Shown in pieces: positions 1-12,000 of a stretch of DNA of 64,000 bases; the first letter of the stretch is position 1; the number at the start of each line of letters is the position of its first letter. The DNA is from CAVQUE01 sp046290435 (GTDB lineage Bacteria > Actinomycetota > Acidimicrobiia > Acidimicrobiales > UBA8592). A program made the position numbers and the translations under genes. The DNA lies in assembly GCA_046290435.1 (NCBI GenBank), contig JBKAGO010000066.1, positions 1 through 64,000 on the forward strand, read 5' to 3'. Below the pieces are notes generated by a model. That model was not told the origin of the DNA. It saw nothing but the letters and a program-made list of their open reading frames with translations, and searched no databases.

Positions 1-3000
1 GTCGCCTTGGGCATTGCCGAGGTCGACGGTGCCGGTGGCGTCAGTGCCGATGGTGTTGGCGGTGATGATGGTCCCGGTGCTGGTGCCGTTGAGGGCGATG
101 GCGGCGTTGAGGTGGCCGCCGATGAGGTTGTTGTGGATCTCGACATCGTTGCCGGTGACGATGATGCCTTCGGTGCCGTTGCCGAGGCCGGTGATGCCAT
201 CGGGCAGCACCCCGATGAACATGTCGTGGATCCGGACGCGGTCGGCGTTTGCATGCATTCCGTCGCCGGGGTACGAGACGATCGCCAGGTGGCCGATGGT
301 TGTGTCGGCGCCTCCGGGCTCGATCATGAAGCCGTCGAGGTCACCGGTGAGGGCTGAGCCGTCGAGGACGATGATGGGGTCGGCCGTCCAGCCGGGTTGG
401 GTGGACCCGTCGATCGACACGGTCGAGACGATCGAGGGCAGTGGCGTCGTCGCGGGGGCGATCGTCCACACACCCGTGGCATGGCCGGGGTCGCTCACCG
501 GGATGGCGAAGTGGATGGTGTCGGCGCCGGGCCAGGCGTTGGTCTCTTCGATGGCGGCGCGCAGGGTGCAGGCGGGGTCGCCGTCGGCGTTGAAGCCGCC
601 GGTCCGACAGACACCGTCGCCGGGGGTCAGGTCGCCGGCGTCGCCGGTGGAGTTGACGACGAACGGGCCGCGGTCGAGGTCGAGGATGTAGATGGCGCCG
701 CGGTCGGTGCCGCCGTCGTCGTCGAGGTAGGCGCCGACGGCGAGGCCGATGGTGCCGTCGCCGTCGAGGTCGCCGATGCCGGCGATGGCGCCGCCGAACA
801 GGTCGCCGTCGTCGAGTGCGGCGGTGAGGCCGCCGGTGAGGTCGCTGATCTTCTGTTCGGCGGCGACGGTGCCGTCGGCGTTCATGAACAGCACGTGCAC
901 CGCGCCGCGGTTGGAGCCGCGTCATCGTCGTGGTGGCGCCGCATCGGCTGTCGGGGTTGCCCTGGTCGCAGGTCGCCGGCGCCGGTGACCCGACGCGGAC
1001 TGATCGCCGTCGGCGAGTGCGGCGACCAGGCCGCCGGTGGTGTCGCTGATCTTCTGTTCGGCGCGGACGGTGCCGTCGGGGTTGAGGAACAGGATGTGTG
1101 CGGCGCCGCGGTCGGGGCCTCCGTCGTCGTTGCCGCTTGCCCCGACGACGAGGTCGACGGTGCCATCGCCGTCGAGGTCGCCGATAGCGGTTGCGGCGCG
1201 GCCGAAGAGGTCGGTGTCGTCGAGTGCGGCGACCAGGCCGCCGGTGAGGTCGCTGATCTTCTGTTCGGCTCTGACGGTGCCGTCGGCGTTCAGCAACAGG
1301 ATGTAGACGGCGCCGCGGTCGGGGCCGCCGTCGTCGTCGAGGTGGGCGCCGACGGCGATGTCGGGGTTGCCGTCGCCGTCGAGGTCGCCGATACCGGCAA
1401 CGGAGACGCCGAACCAGTCGCCGTTGTCGAGTGGTCCGGTGAGGCCGCCTTGGAGGCTCGAGATCTTCTGTTCGGCTTTGACGGTGCCGTCGGCGTTCAG
1501 GAACAGGATGTGGACGGCGCCGCGGTTGGTGCCGCCGTCGCCGTCGCGAGCCGCGCTGACGGCGATGTCGGGGACGGCGTCGCCGTCGAGGTCGCCGATG
1601 CCGGCGACCGCGAACCCGAACTGGACGCCATCGCCGGGTGTGGCGACCAGGCCGCCCGCGAGGTCGCTGATCTTCTGTTCGGCTCGAACGGTCCCGTCGG
1701 CGTTCATGAACAGGATGTACACGGCGCCGCGGTCGGGGCCGCCGTCGTCGTCGCCGCTCGCGCCGACGGCGAGGTCGACGATGCCGTCGCCGTCGATGTC
1801 GCCGATCGATGCCGTCGAGCGGCCGAAACGGTCCACGTCGTCCAGGGTGGCCGTCAACCCGCCGGTGAGATCGCTGATCTTCTGTTCGTCGACGACGGTG
1901 CCACCGGTGGGGCCGGTGGGGGCGTCGAGCCAGTCGGGTTGGCCGTCACGGTCGGTGTCGAGGGCGTCGCGGGGGTCGCCGTCGCCGTTGGGGTCGGCGT
2001 TCTCGTTGGCGGTCGGGATGCCGTCGCCGTCGTCGTCGCTGTCGAAGCGGTTGACGACGAGATCGCTGTCGGTGTCGCCGTAGGGTTGTTCGTGGATGTC
2101 GCAGAGCCCGTCGCCGTCGCTGTCGAGGCAGCGGAGGTCGAGGACGTAGACGGCGCCACGGTTGCCGCCACCGTCGTCGTCCAGCATCGCACCGGCGGCG
2201 ATGCCGATCGTGCCGTCGCCGTCGAGGTCGCCGACACCTGCGACGCTGATGCCGAAGTTGTCGTTGTCGTCGAGGGTGGCGGTGAGGCCGCCACTGGTGT
2301 CGCTGATCTTGTACCCGGAGGCGACGGTGCCGTCGGCGTTCATGAGGAGGATGTGGACGGCGCCACGGTCGGGGCCACCGTCGTCGTCGAGGCGTGCGCC
2401 GACGGCGATGTCGGGGATGCCGTTGCGGTCGAGGTCGCCGATGCCGCTGACTGCCGTGCCGAAGATGTCGCTGTTGTCGAGCGTCGCAGCCAGGCCACCG
2501 GTGGTGTCGCTGATCTTCTGTTCGGCGCGGACGGTGCCGTCGGGGTTCAGGAAGAGGATGTGGACGGCGCCACGGTCGAGTCCTCCGTCGTCGTCGTTGT
2601 GGGCGCCGACGGGTTGGCAATGCCGTCGCCGAGGTGCCGATCCCGGCGACGGCGTTGCCGAACCAGTCGCTGTTGTCGATCGTCCGGCAGCGCCGGTGGC
2701 GTCTATTCTGTTCGGTGCGGACGGTGCCGTCGGTTCGGAGCAGGATGTGACGGCGCCGGGGGCGTCGTTGGCGCCGTGGCGATGTGGGTGCCGTCGCCGT
2801 CGAGGTCGCCGATGCACGCGCCGAAGATCGCATCGTCCAGGTGGCGGCCAGGCCACCGGTGGTGTCGCTGATCTTCTGTTCGGCGCGGACGGTGCCGTCG
2901 GGGTTCAGGAAGAGGATGTGGACGGCGCCGCGGTTGGTGCCTCCGTCGTCGTCGTTGTGGGCGCCGATGGCGATGTCGTTGGTGCCGTCGCCGTCGAGGT

Positions 3001-6000
3001 CGCCGATGCCCGCGACAGCGGCGCCGAAGAGATCGTCATCGTCGAGGGTGGCGGCCAGGCCGCCGGTGGTGTCGCTGATCTTTTGTTCGGTGCGGACGGT
3101 GCCGTCGGGGTTCAGGAAGAGGATGTGGACGGCGCCGCGGTCGGTGCCGCCGTCGTCGTCGAGACGCGCGCCCACGGCGAGATCGACGACGCCGTCGCCG
3201 TCCACATCGCCGATCGAGGCGGTCGCGTGTCCGAACCAGTCGGCGTTGTCCAGGACGGCGGTGAGCCCGCCGGCGAGGTCGCTGATCTTCTGTTCGGTGG
3301 CGACGGTTCCGCCGGTGGGGGCGGTGGGATGGTCGAGCCAGTCGGGTTGGCCGTCGCGGTCGGTGTCGAGGGCGTCGCGGGGGTCGCCGTCGCCGTTGGG
3401 GTCGGCGTTCTCGGATGCGGTGGGGATGCCGTCGCCGTCGTCGTCGGCGTCGAAGCGGTTGACGACGAGGTCGCCGTCGGTGTCGCCGTAGAGATCCTCG
3501 AAACGGCTGCACAGGCCGTCGCCGTCGGGATCGTCGCAGACGATGTCCAGGTCCAGCACGTACGCGGCGCCGGCGCCGGTGGCGCCGTCGTCGTCGCCGG
3601 GGGCACCGACCACCAGGCCGATGGTGCCGTCGCCGTCGAGATCTCCGGTACCGGCGACGGAATAGCCGAACCAGTCACCGTTGTCGAGGGTGGCACCGAA
3701 CCCGCCGACGGTGTCGGAGATCTTGGTCTCGGCGCGCACGGTGCCGTCGGTGTTCATGAACAGGACGTGGACCGCGCCCCGCTCGACACCGAGGCTCGCC
3801 CCACCGTCGTCGTCGCGGTAGGCGCCGACGGCCAGGTCGGGGGTGCCGTCGCCGTCGAGGTCGCCGACGCCGGCGACGGCGAATGCGAACTGGTCGTTGT
3901 CGTCGAGGGTGGCGCCGAATCCGCCGGCGGTGTCGGAGATCTTCGTCTCAGCTCGGACGGTGCCGTTCGTGTTCAGGAACAGGACGTACGCGCCCCCGCG
4001 ATCGGTGCCGCCGTCGTCGTCGAGCGACGCGCCGACGACGAGGTCGGGGATGCCGTCGCCGTCGATGTCGCCAGGCCCGGCCACCGACTGGCCGAACAGG
4101 TCGGTGTTGCCGAGCAGCGTGGTGAATCCACCGATCGTGTCCGAGATCTTCTGCGTGGTACGGACGGTGCCGTCGGCGTTCAGGAACAGGACGTACGCAG
4201 CGCCGCGGTTCGAGCCGCCGTCATCGTCTTGGGGGGCGCCGACGGCGAGGTCGGGGATGCCGTCGCCATCGACGTCGCCGAGGCCCGCGACGGCGGCGCC
4301 GAACCAGTCGAAGCTCTCGATCGTCGCCGTCAGGCCACCCGTGGCACCGCTGATCTTCTGTTCGGCGCGGACGGTGCCGTCGGCGTTCATGAACAACACG
4401 AAGACCGAGCCGTCGTTCGTTCCCACCTCACTGTCACGGAGTGCACCGACGGCCAGGTCGGGGATGCCGTCGCCGTCGACATCGCCCAGACCTGCAACCG
4501 AACTGCCGAAGTTGTCGAAGTCGGACAGGGGCTCCGCGAGCCCACCGGCCAGGTCGCTGATCTTCTGTTCGGCGCGGACGGTGCCGTCGGCGTTCATGAA
4601 CAGCACGTACACGGCACCACGATTGCTGCCGCCGTCGTTTGCGGTACCGGCGACGGCCAGGTCGACGACGCCGTCGCGGTCGAGGTCGCCGATCGACGCG
4701 ACCGCCGAGCCGAACTCGTCGGCGGCGTCGAGGGTCGTGGCGAGACCACCTGCGAGATTGCTGATCTTCTGCTCGGTGGCGACGGTGCCGCCGGTGGGGT
4801 CGGTGGGGGCGTCGAGCCAGTCGGGTTGACCGTCGCGGTCCGAGTCGATGGCGTCGCTCGGGTTGCCGTCGCCGTTGGGGTCGGCGTTCTCGAGGGCGGT
4901 GGGGATGCCGTCGCCGTCGTCGTCGGGATCGTTCTGGTTGGGGAGCGTGTCGCCGTCGGTGTCGCCGTAGAGGGCCTCGTAGCAGTCGCCCAGACCGTCG
5001 CCGTCGCTGTCGGAACAGGCGGCCCGCACCCACACCCGGTGGATGGTGTTGTTGGCGGAGCTGTCGGGGAAGTCGTCGACTTCCCAGCGGAAGCCCGAAC
5101 CTCTGATGCCCCAGTGGTTGGCCGCCCCCGCGTAGTAGGGGAAGCTGGTGAGCGCGAAGTCGCCCTCGTCGTCGAAGCCGGCCCCGGCATTGGCGGGCAG
5201 GAACGCGTCATGGCCGGGTAGCGCCGTGAAGTTCGTCGCGATCCCGCCGGTGACGAAGTTCGGTTCAGCGGTGCTCTGGAATTCTCCCAGGACCGGCGAT
5301 CTGAAGTGAATGGTTCGCGCGTGGCCCGAGGTCTCGCCGAACCAGCGGAGCTCGAGGTCGGCCGCAGGGTCGGGGATCGATGCCGCTGCGGCCTGTCCGG
5401 TGTGGCCCCAGGCCGCGGTGCCCGAGGTGTTCGCACCGAGTGCGGCGGAGGAGAATTCGGGCCAGTCCTCGCCGACGGCACGCACGTCCAGGGTCGGGTT
5501 GGTGCCGCCTTGGTGTTGGTACTGCAGCACCAGCACCCAGCGGCCGCCGTTGGAGGAATCGACCGATGCCCGGAACGGGCGGTCGCCGAAGTCGAACCAG
5601 AACATGCCGTCGGCGGTCGGAGGCACCTCGGCGAGCGAGGTGAAGGGGCACGACACGCTGCCGGGGCCGGCAGCGCACGCCTCCGCGAGGTCGAGGATGT
5701 AGACGGCGCCGCGGTCGGTGCCGCCGTCGTCGTCACCGAGGGCGCCGATGGCGAGGCCGATGGTGCCGTCGCCGTCGAGGTCGCCGATCCCGGCGAGGCT
5801 GTGGCCGAAGAAGTCGGAGTTGTCGAGGGTGCCGGCCAGTCCACCGGTGGTGTCGCTGATCTTCTGTTCGAAGCGAACGGTGCCATCGGACCTCAGCAGG
5901 AGGATGTGGACTGCGCCGCGGTCGCCGCCGCCGTCGTCGTCGATCCAGGCGCCGGCTGCGAGGTCGGGGGTGCCGTCGCCGTCGAGGTCGCCGATGCCGG

Positions 6001-9000
6001 TGAGGCCATGGCCGAAGTTGTCATTGTCGTCGAGAATGGCGGCCAGGCCGCCGGTGGTGTCGCTGATCTTCTGTTCGGCTCTGACGGTGCCGTTGGTGTT
6101 GAGGAACAGGATGTGGATGGCGCCGCGGTTGGTGCCGCCGTCGTCGTCGCCGAGGGCGCCCACGGCGAGGTCGGGGGTGCCGTCGCCGTCGAGGTCGCCG
6201 GGACCGGCGATGGATCGGCCGAAGTGGTCGCTGTTGTCGAGGGCGGCGGTCAGGCCGCCTACGGTGTCGCTGATCTTCTGTTCGGCGCGGACGGTGCCGT
6301 TGGTGTCGAGAAAGAGAACGTAGGCGGCGCCGCGGTCGGTGCCGCCGTCGTCGTCGCCGGAGGCGCCGACGACGAGGTCGGGGATGCCGTCGCCGTCGAG
6401 GTCGCCGAGGCCGGTGACGCTGTCGCCGAAGAGATCTCCGTTGTCGAGTGGCCCGGTGAGGCCGCCGATGGTGTCGGAGACCTCTTGTTCGGCCTTGACG
6501 GTGCCGTCGGCGTTGAGGAACAGGATGTGGATGGCGCCGCGGTCGAAGCCGGCGCCGTCGTCGCCGGCGGCGCCGACTGCGATGTCGGGGGTGCCGTCGC
6601 CGTCGAGGTCGCCGATGCCGGCGACGCTCCAGCCGAACTGGTCGAAGTCGGCGAGGGTGGCGGTGAGGCCGCCGGTGGTGTCGGAGATCTTCTGTTCGGC
6701 GCGGACGGTGCCGTCGGCGTTGAGGAACAGCACGTACAGGGCGCCGCGGTCGGGGCCGCCGTCGTCGTCGCGGCTGGCGCCGACGGCGAGGTCGACGATG
6801 CCGTCACCGTCGATGTCGCCGATCGAGGCGGTCGAGAAGCCGAACACATCACCGTCGTCGAGGATGGCGGCCAGACCGCCGGTGGTGTCGGAGATCTTTT
6901 GTTCGTCGGCGACGGTGCCGCCGGTGGCGATGGTGGGGGCGTCGAGGTAGTCGGGTTGGCCGTCGCGGTCGGTGTCGCGGGCGTCGCGGGGATCGCCGTC
7001 GCCGTTGGGGTCGGCGTTCTCGAGGGCGGTGGGGATGCCGTCGCCGTCGTCGTCAGGGTCGTTCGGGTTGGCGACGGTGTCGCCGTCGGTGTCGCCGTAG
7101 AGGGCTTCGAAGTGGCTGCACAGGCCGTCGCCGTCGGGGTCCGCGCACACTGTCGCCGCGAGGGAGAACTCCGAGGTCGATCCGTAGGCGCCGCCGCCGA
7201 GATCTTCGGTGGTGTTGAGGGACAGGTCAGCGCCACCACTGCCGGTGTAGGTGAGCTGGAAGGACTCGGAGCCGGTGCCGGTGTGGGTGATGGTCGTCGT
7301 GGCTGCGAGGGATTGGCCTTCGCCGTAGCCCGAGGGGTCGGCGCCGGTGGGGTTGGTGAACGCCTGGACGCGGTAGTCGCCGGCGGGGGCGTCGAGGGTG
7401 TAGTCGACGGTGACGGTGCCCGCCGCCTCCGTTGCCGAGGTGATGACGGGGAAGTTGAGCAGGCTGTTGGCGCCGAGGTCGCCGTCGCCGGCGTCGTTCG
7501 CGGTGACGCCGGGTGCGTTTTCGGCGCCGCCACCGAGGTCGATGGCGAGGCCGCCGTTGCCGCTGATCTGGTTGTCCAGGACGGTGACGGCGCTCTCGCC
7601 CTGCGGCCCCGCAACTGCGGTGCCGGGACGCCAACCACCCGCGCCGGCGGGGCCCGCGGCCACGAATCGGTCCCCGGGGATGGTCTGGGGAGCGTTGGTG
7701 CCGTTGCGTTGCCAGGCCACCTGCACGTGGTCGCCGCCGCCGAGCTCCTTGACCATCGCCTCCAGGTAGTAGGTGCGACCTGCCACGAGGGGGACCGGTG
7801 CCGATTGCTGGTTCGCTTCGGTGGCGAACTGGCCGATGTCGGTCCAGTTGGTGACGGTGGCGATGACCGTGGCCTCCGACGGATCGGTCCCGGTTGCATC
7901 GAGCAGGAGGGCGCCGGCGTCGTCGCTGACGAGCCAGAACGTGTAGTTGCCCGAGAGGGCCGGCGTGAGCAGGACACGGACGCGGCCACCGAAGTTGTCG
8001 AGGTTCGTGTCGACGAGCAGACCGGTGGCGGACAGGTCGAGCTGGGTCGTCGTGGTCGGGGCGGTGCCGGTCGGGATGTCGGTGAGTGCCGGGCCGACGC
8101 CGAAGCCGTCCCACTGATCCCACGATGCCGTGCCGACCGCGATGGGGGAGACCGCCACGCCGTCGCCGGCGTTGCCGGTGATGGTGTTGGCGATGAGCTC
8201 GGCGATGCGGCCGGTGACCGTCACGCCCTCGCCGCCGTTGTCCCTGATGGTGTTGCCCTCGATGGTCGTGGCGGTGGCGTCGCCGACGTCGATGCCGTCG
8301 TCGCCCTGCGAAGCGATGGTGTTCGCTGCGCCCGCAGCCGATCCGCCGACGGTGGTGGCGTAGGAGCCCCCGTCGACGAGGATGCCGTCGAATGTGTTGC
8401 CGATCGGTGTGGTGCCGTCGGCGCCGAGGCCGATGAGGTTGCCTCGCAACACTGCCCGGTCCGATGACACCACATGGACGCCGTTGTCGGTGTTGCCCGA
8501 GATGACGTTGTCGAGCACCACGGTGTCATCGGCGCCGACGAGGTCGATGCCGTCGTCGCCGTTGCCGCGGTCGAGCAGGCCCGTGGTGTCGGTGCCGATG
8601 AAGTTCCCTTCGACGACGTTGTCCTCGGACCACACCAGGATGCCGTCGCCGCCGTTGCCGGAGATGACGTTGCGGTCGGCGGCAGCCGGCCCGCCGATGG
8701 TGTTGCCCGTCGAGCTCCCTCGGACGGCGATGCCGTCGTCGGCGACACCCGCTGCGGTGGTGCCATCGGGGAGGAGGCCGATCCAGTTGCCGGCGATCGT
8801 GTTCCCACCGGCGTTGTCGAGTTCGATGCCGTCGTTGGTGAACGAATGGATCACGAGGCCGCGGATGGTGCTCGAGCCGGCGTTGACATCGAGACCGACG
8901 CCCACGACGCCGCCGCCGTCGAGCGCCACGATCGGGTCGGCAGTCCAGCCGGTCTGGGTGGTGGCGTCGACCACGACCGGCGCGGTGATGGCGGGTAGCT

Positions 9001-12000
9001 GGGTAGCGGGGCTGATGGTCCAGGTGGGGCCGGCGCCGGGGATGGCGAAGTGGATGGTGTCGACCACCGCCGACGCGTTGGCCTCGGCGATCGCAGCTCG
9101 CAGGGTGCACTGGTTGGGGCCGTCGGGAAGCGCGCCGGTGTCGCAGTAGCCGTCGCCGGGGAAGCGGTCGGCGCCGTCGGCGGTGGAGTTGACGGTCACC
9201 ACGTTCGGGCCGGTGCCGGACCAGGTGATGACCTGCCAGGGCAGGTCGGCGGTGGCGGAGCCGGTGAGGTCGCGTTGGATGCGGAGCTGGCTGGCTGTGG
9301 TGAGTTGGTAGGTGCCGGTGCCGACGCCGATGTTGTCGTCGGTGGTGAAGCTCGTGCGGCCGGCGTAGCCCATGTGGCCGCCGACGGCGACCGAACGGGC
9401 GGGGTCGATGGCGGTGATGGTCTGGGGCACCGAGGTGATCGTGGTGGAGAACGCGGCGGAGCCGCGCTGGACCGACGTGGCGTCGGCGAAGTTGACGACG
9501 TGGTAGCGCACGGTCATGGCCTGGCCGGTCGCTGACCGGTCGAAGGTCAGCGTGGATGCGTTCGAGATCTGGCCGCGAACGAGCTTCTGGCCGATGTTCG
9601 TCCCGGTGCCGCTACCGGTGGTGGTCGAGGTGAGCAGCCACGCCTTGGATGTGTCGGGGATCGAGACCGCGGCGGTTCGGCTCGAATCGGTCGTCGAGAA
9701 GGCGACCGTTCCGGTCTGCACGGTCGCCTCGTCGTAGGTGACGACCTGCCAGGAGACGATCGCGTTGGTGCCGGCTGCCTCGAGGCGGAGGTTGGTGGGT
9801 GAGCTGAGATGCGCGGCGACGAAATCGTTGTTGCCGATCTCACTACCGGGGGCCCGCGCTGTCGTGATGGGGAACGATCTGGTGGTGTCGGCGGCGGTGA
9901 TGGCCACGTCGGTCGTGGTCGATGACACCGTCGTCGTGCCCCGCTGCACCCGGACGCCGCTGGTGAAGCTGACCACCTGCCACTCGACGGTGATGTCGCC
10001 TTGGGTACCGAACCGTTGCAGCGTGATGGTGTCGGCTGCGGTGAGCTGCGCGTCGAAGAGGATGTCGTCGGGGCTGTTGTTGTTACCGCGGGCGGTGACC
10101 AGGAGGAAGGAGCGATCGAGGTCGACGGCGTCGATCGTCACCGTGCGAGACGCCGAGCCGTTGGCGATCGTCGTGATGCCCTTCTGGATCCGGTCGAGCA
10201 CCGCCGGCTCGGCGGGCACCGGTGGGGCCGTGGCCACAGCGACGTCGGAGATCTCCGATGTCGACCCGTACACGCCTGCGCTCGGTGATGCGGTGGCCGT
10301 CATCGTGAGCTCGTCGCCGGCGGCGCCGGGGTAGACGAGCTGATAGGTCTGGGCCCCGCCGCCGGGATGCACGACGGTGGTGGCCGCCTTCAGGACCTCG
10401 GCCTCGTCCGCCGGGTTCGTGGCCGTGGGGTTGGCGAAGACCTCGAGGCGGTAGGTGCCTGCGGGGACGTCGAGCGACGCCTCGACGGTCACGGTGCCGC
10501 CGCTCACGGTGGCTTCGCTGATCACCGGGTGGTTCAGCAGGCCGTTGGGTCCGGTGTCGACGTCGCCGGCGTCGTTGGCGGTGCTTCCGTCGAGCCCGAG
10601 GTCGATACCGATCTGTGGAATGTCGATGATCGTGTTGCCGACGATGGCGACGTCGGTGCCGGAATCGAGACTGATGCCCTGGGCGTTCGACGAGATCACG
10701 TTGCCCTCGCCGGGGCCGGTACCGCCGATGAGGATGTCCGAATACGCACCAATGAAGAGCACGCCCTGCCACTGCGATGTGCCGATGGGCGTGGAGCCGT
10801 CGGCGGTGCGGCCGATGATGTTGCCCTGGATGACCACGTCGGTCGCGGCGCTGTAGGAGCCGATGCCCTGGCTGTTGCCGGCGATGACGTTGTCGATGAT
10901 GCGTGCGCCGGTGTTGCCCAGACCGCCGTCGATCTGGATGCCTTCCTGGGTGTTGCCCACGGTCGCGGTGCCGGCGGCGTTCAGCCCGATCAGGTTCTCT
11001 CGGATCAGGACCCGGTCGGCGTTGTCGAGCACGAGGACCCCATCGAGGTCGTTGCCCGAGATGACGTTGCCGTCGATGACGACGTCGGCGCCGTCGACCA
11101 TGACACCGACGGCCGCATTGCCGAGGTCGGTGTCGCCTGCACCGGTGCCGACGCCGATGCGGTTGTCGGCCACCACGACGCCGTCGCCCTGGGCCATCAC
11201 GCCGACGCCGCCCCAGCGGGTGACGGCCAGGCCACGGATCTCGCTGTCGGCCGCCGACAACTGAAAGCCACGCGAGGTGCCGCCGACGGTGGCGCCGTCG
11301 ACGCGGACGACGGGAGCGCCGGCCCAGCCGCTCTGGGTGGTGGCGTCGATCACGACCCGTTGGCCGATCGTGTCGAAGGGCGATCCGGGGGTGATCGTCC
11401 ACGTGGGACCTGCCCCCGGAAGGGCGAAGGTGATGAGGTTCGGGTCCGCGAAGACGTTCGCCTCGCGGATCGCAGCGCGCAGGGTGCACACGCCGCCGGC
11501 CGTCGCGCACACCCCATCGAACGGGGCGGCGTCGTCGGCGTCGCCGGCGTCGTTCACCACGAACGGGACGACGACGGTGACCTGGTGGGCAGGCTCGAAG
11601 GCGAGGTCTCTGGGCCCGAACGGCGCAGCCTCGGCGATCCGGACGTCGAGCAGTGCGCCCGTGGAGGGGTCGAATCGGGCGATGTTCTCGTTCCAGTAGT
11701 CGCTGACCCACAGGGCGCCGTCGGGTCCGAAGGTCACCGATGACGGATTGGTCAGACCTGTCGACGCGAACGTGCCGAGCACGGCGCCCGTGGAGGGGTC
11801 GACCCGGTCGACCCGTCCGGCATCCTGCAGGGCGACGTAGAGGTTGCCGTCGGGCCCGAATGCCAGGTCGACCGGGGTGGAGCCGGCGGCCATCGTCGCG
11901 AACGAGCCGCCGGTGGCCCCGGTGGGGCCGCTGTAGCGCATGATCTGGTCGTCGGCGGTGTCGGTGACGTAGAGGGAGCCGTCGTTGCCCCAGGCGATGC

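Noticed and set aside
851..2874. Programmed frameshifting in the FG-GAP blocks.
   Set aside because: Each lesion has several scattered deletions and no slippery sequence with a downstream structure.
397..8467. Very long plus-strand open frames opposite the giant protein (for example 397-2871, 2162-5221, 5306-8467).
   Set aside because: Their residues repeat the period of the FG-GAP units in the opposite strand (Val/Gly/Ala/Asp-rich) and have no domain pattern; high GC and lack of stops explain them.
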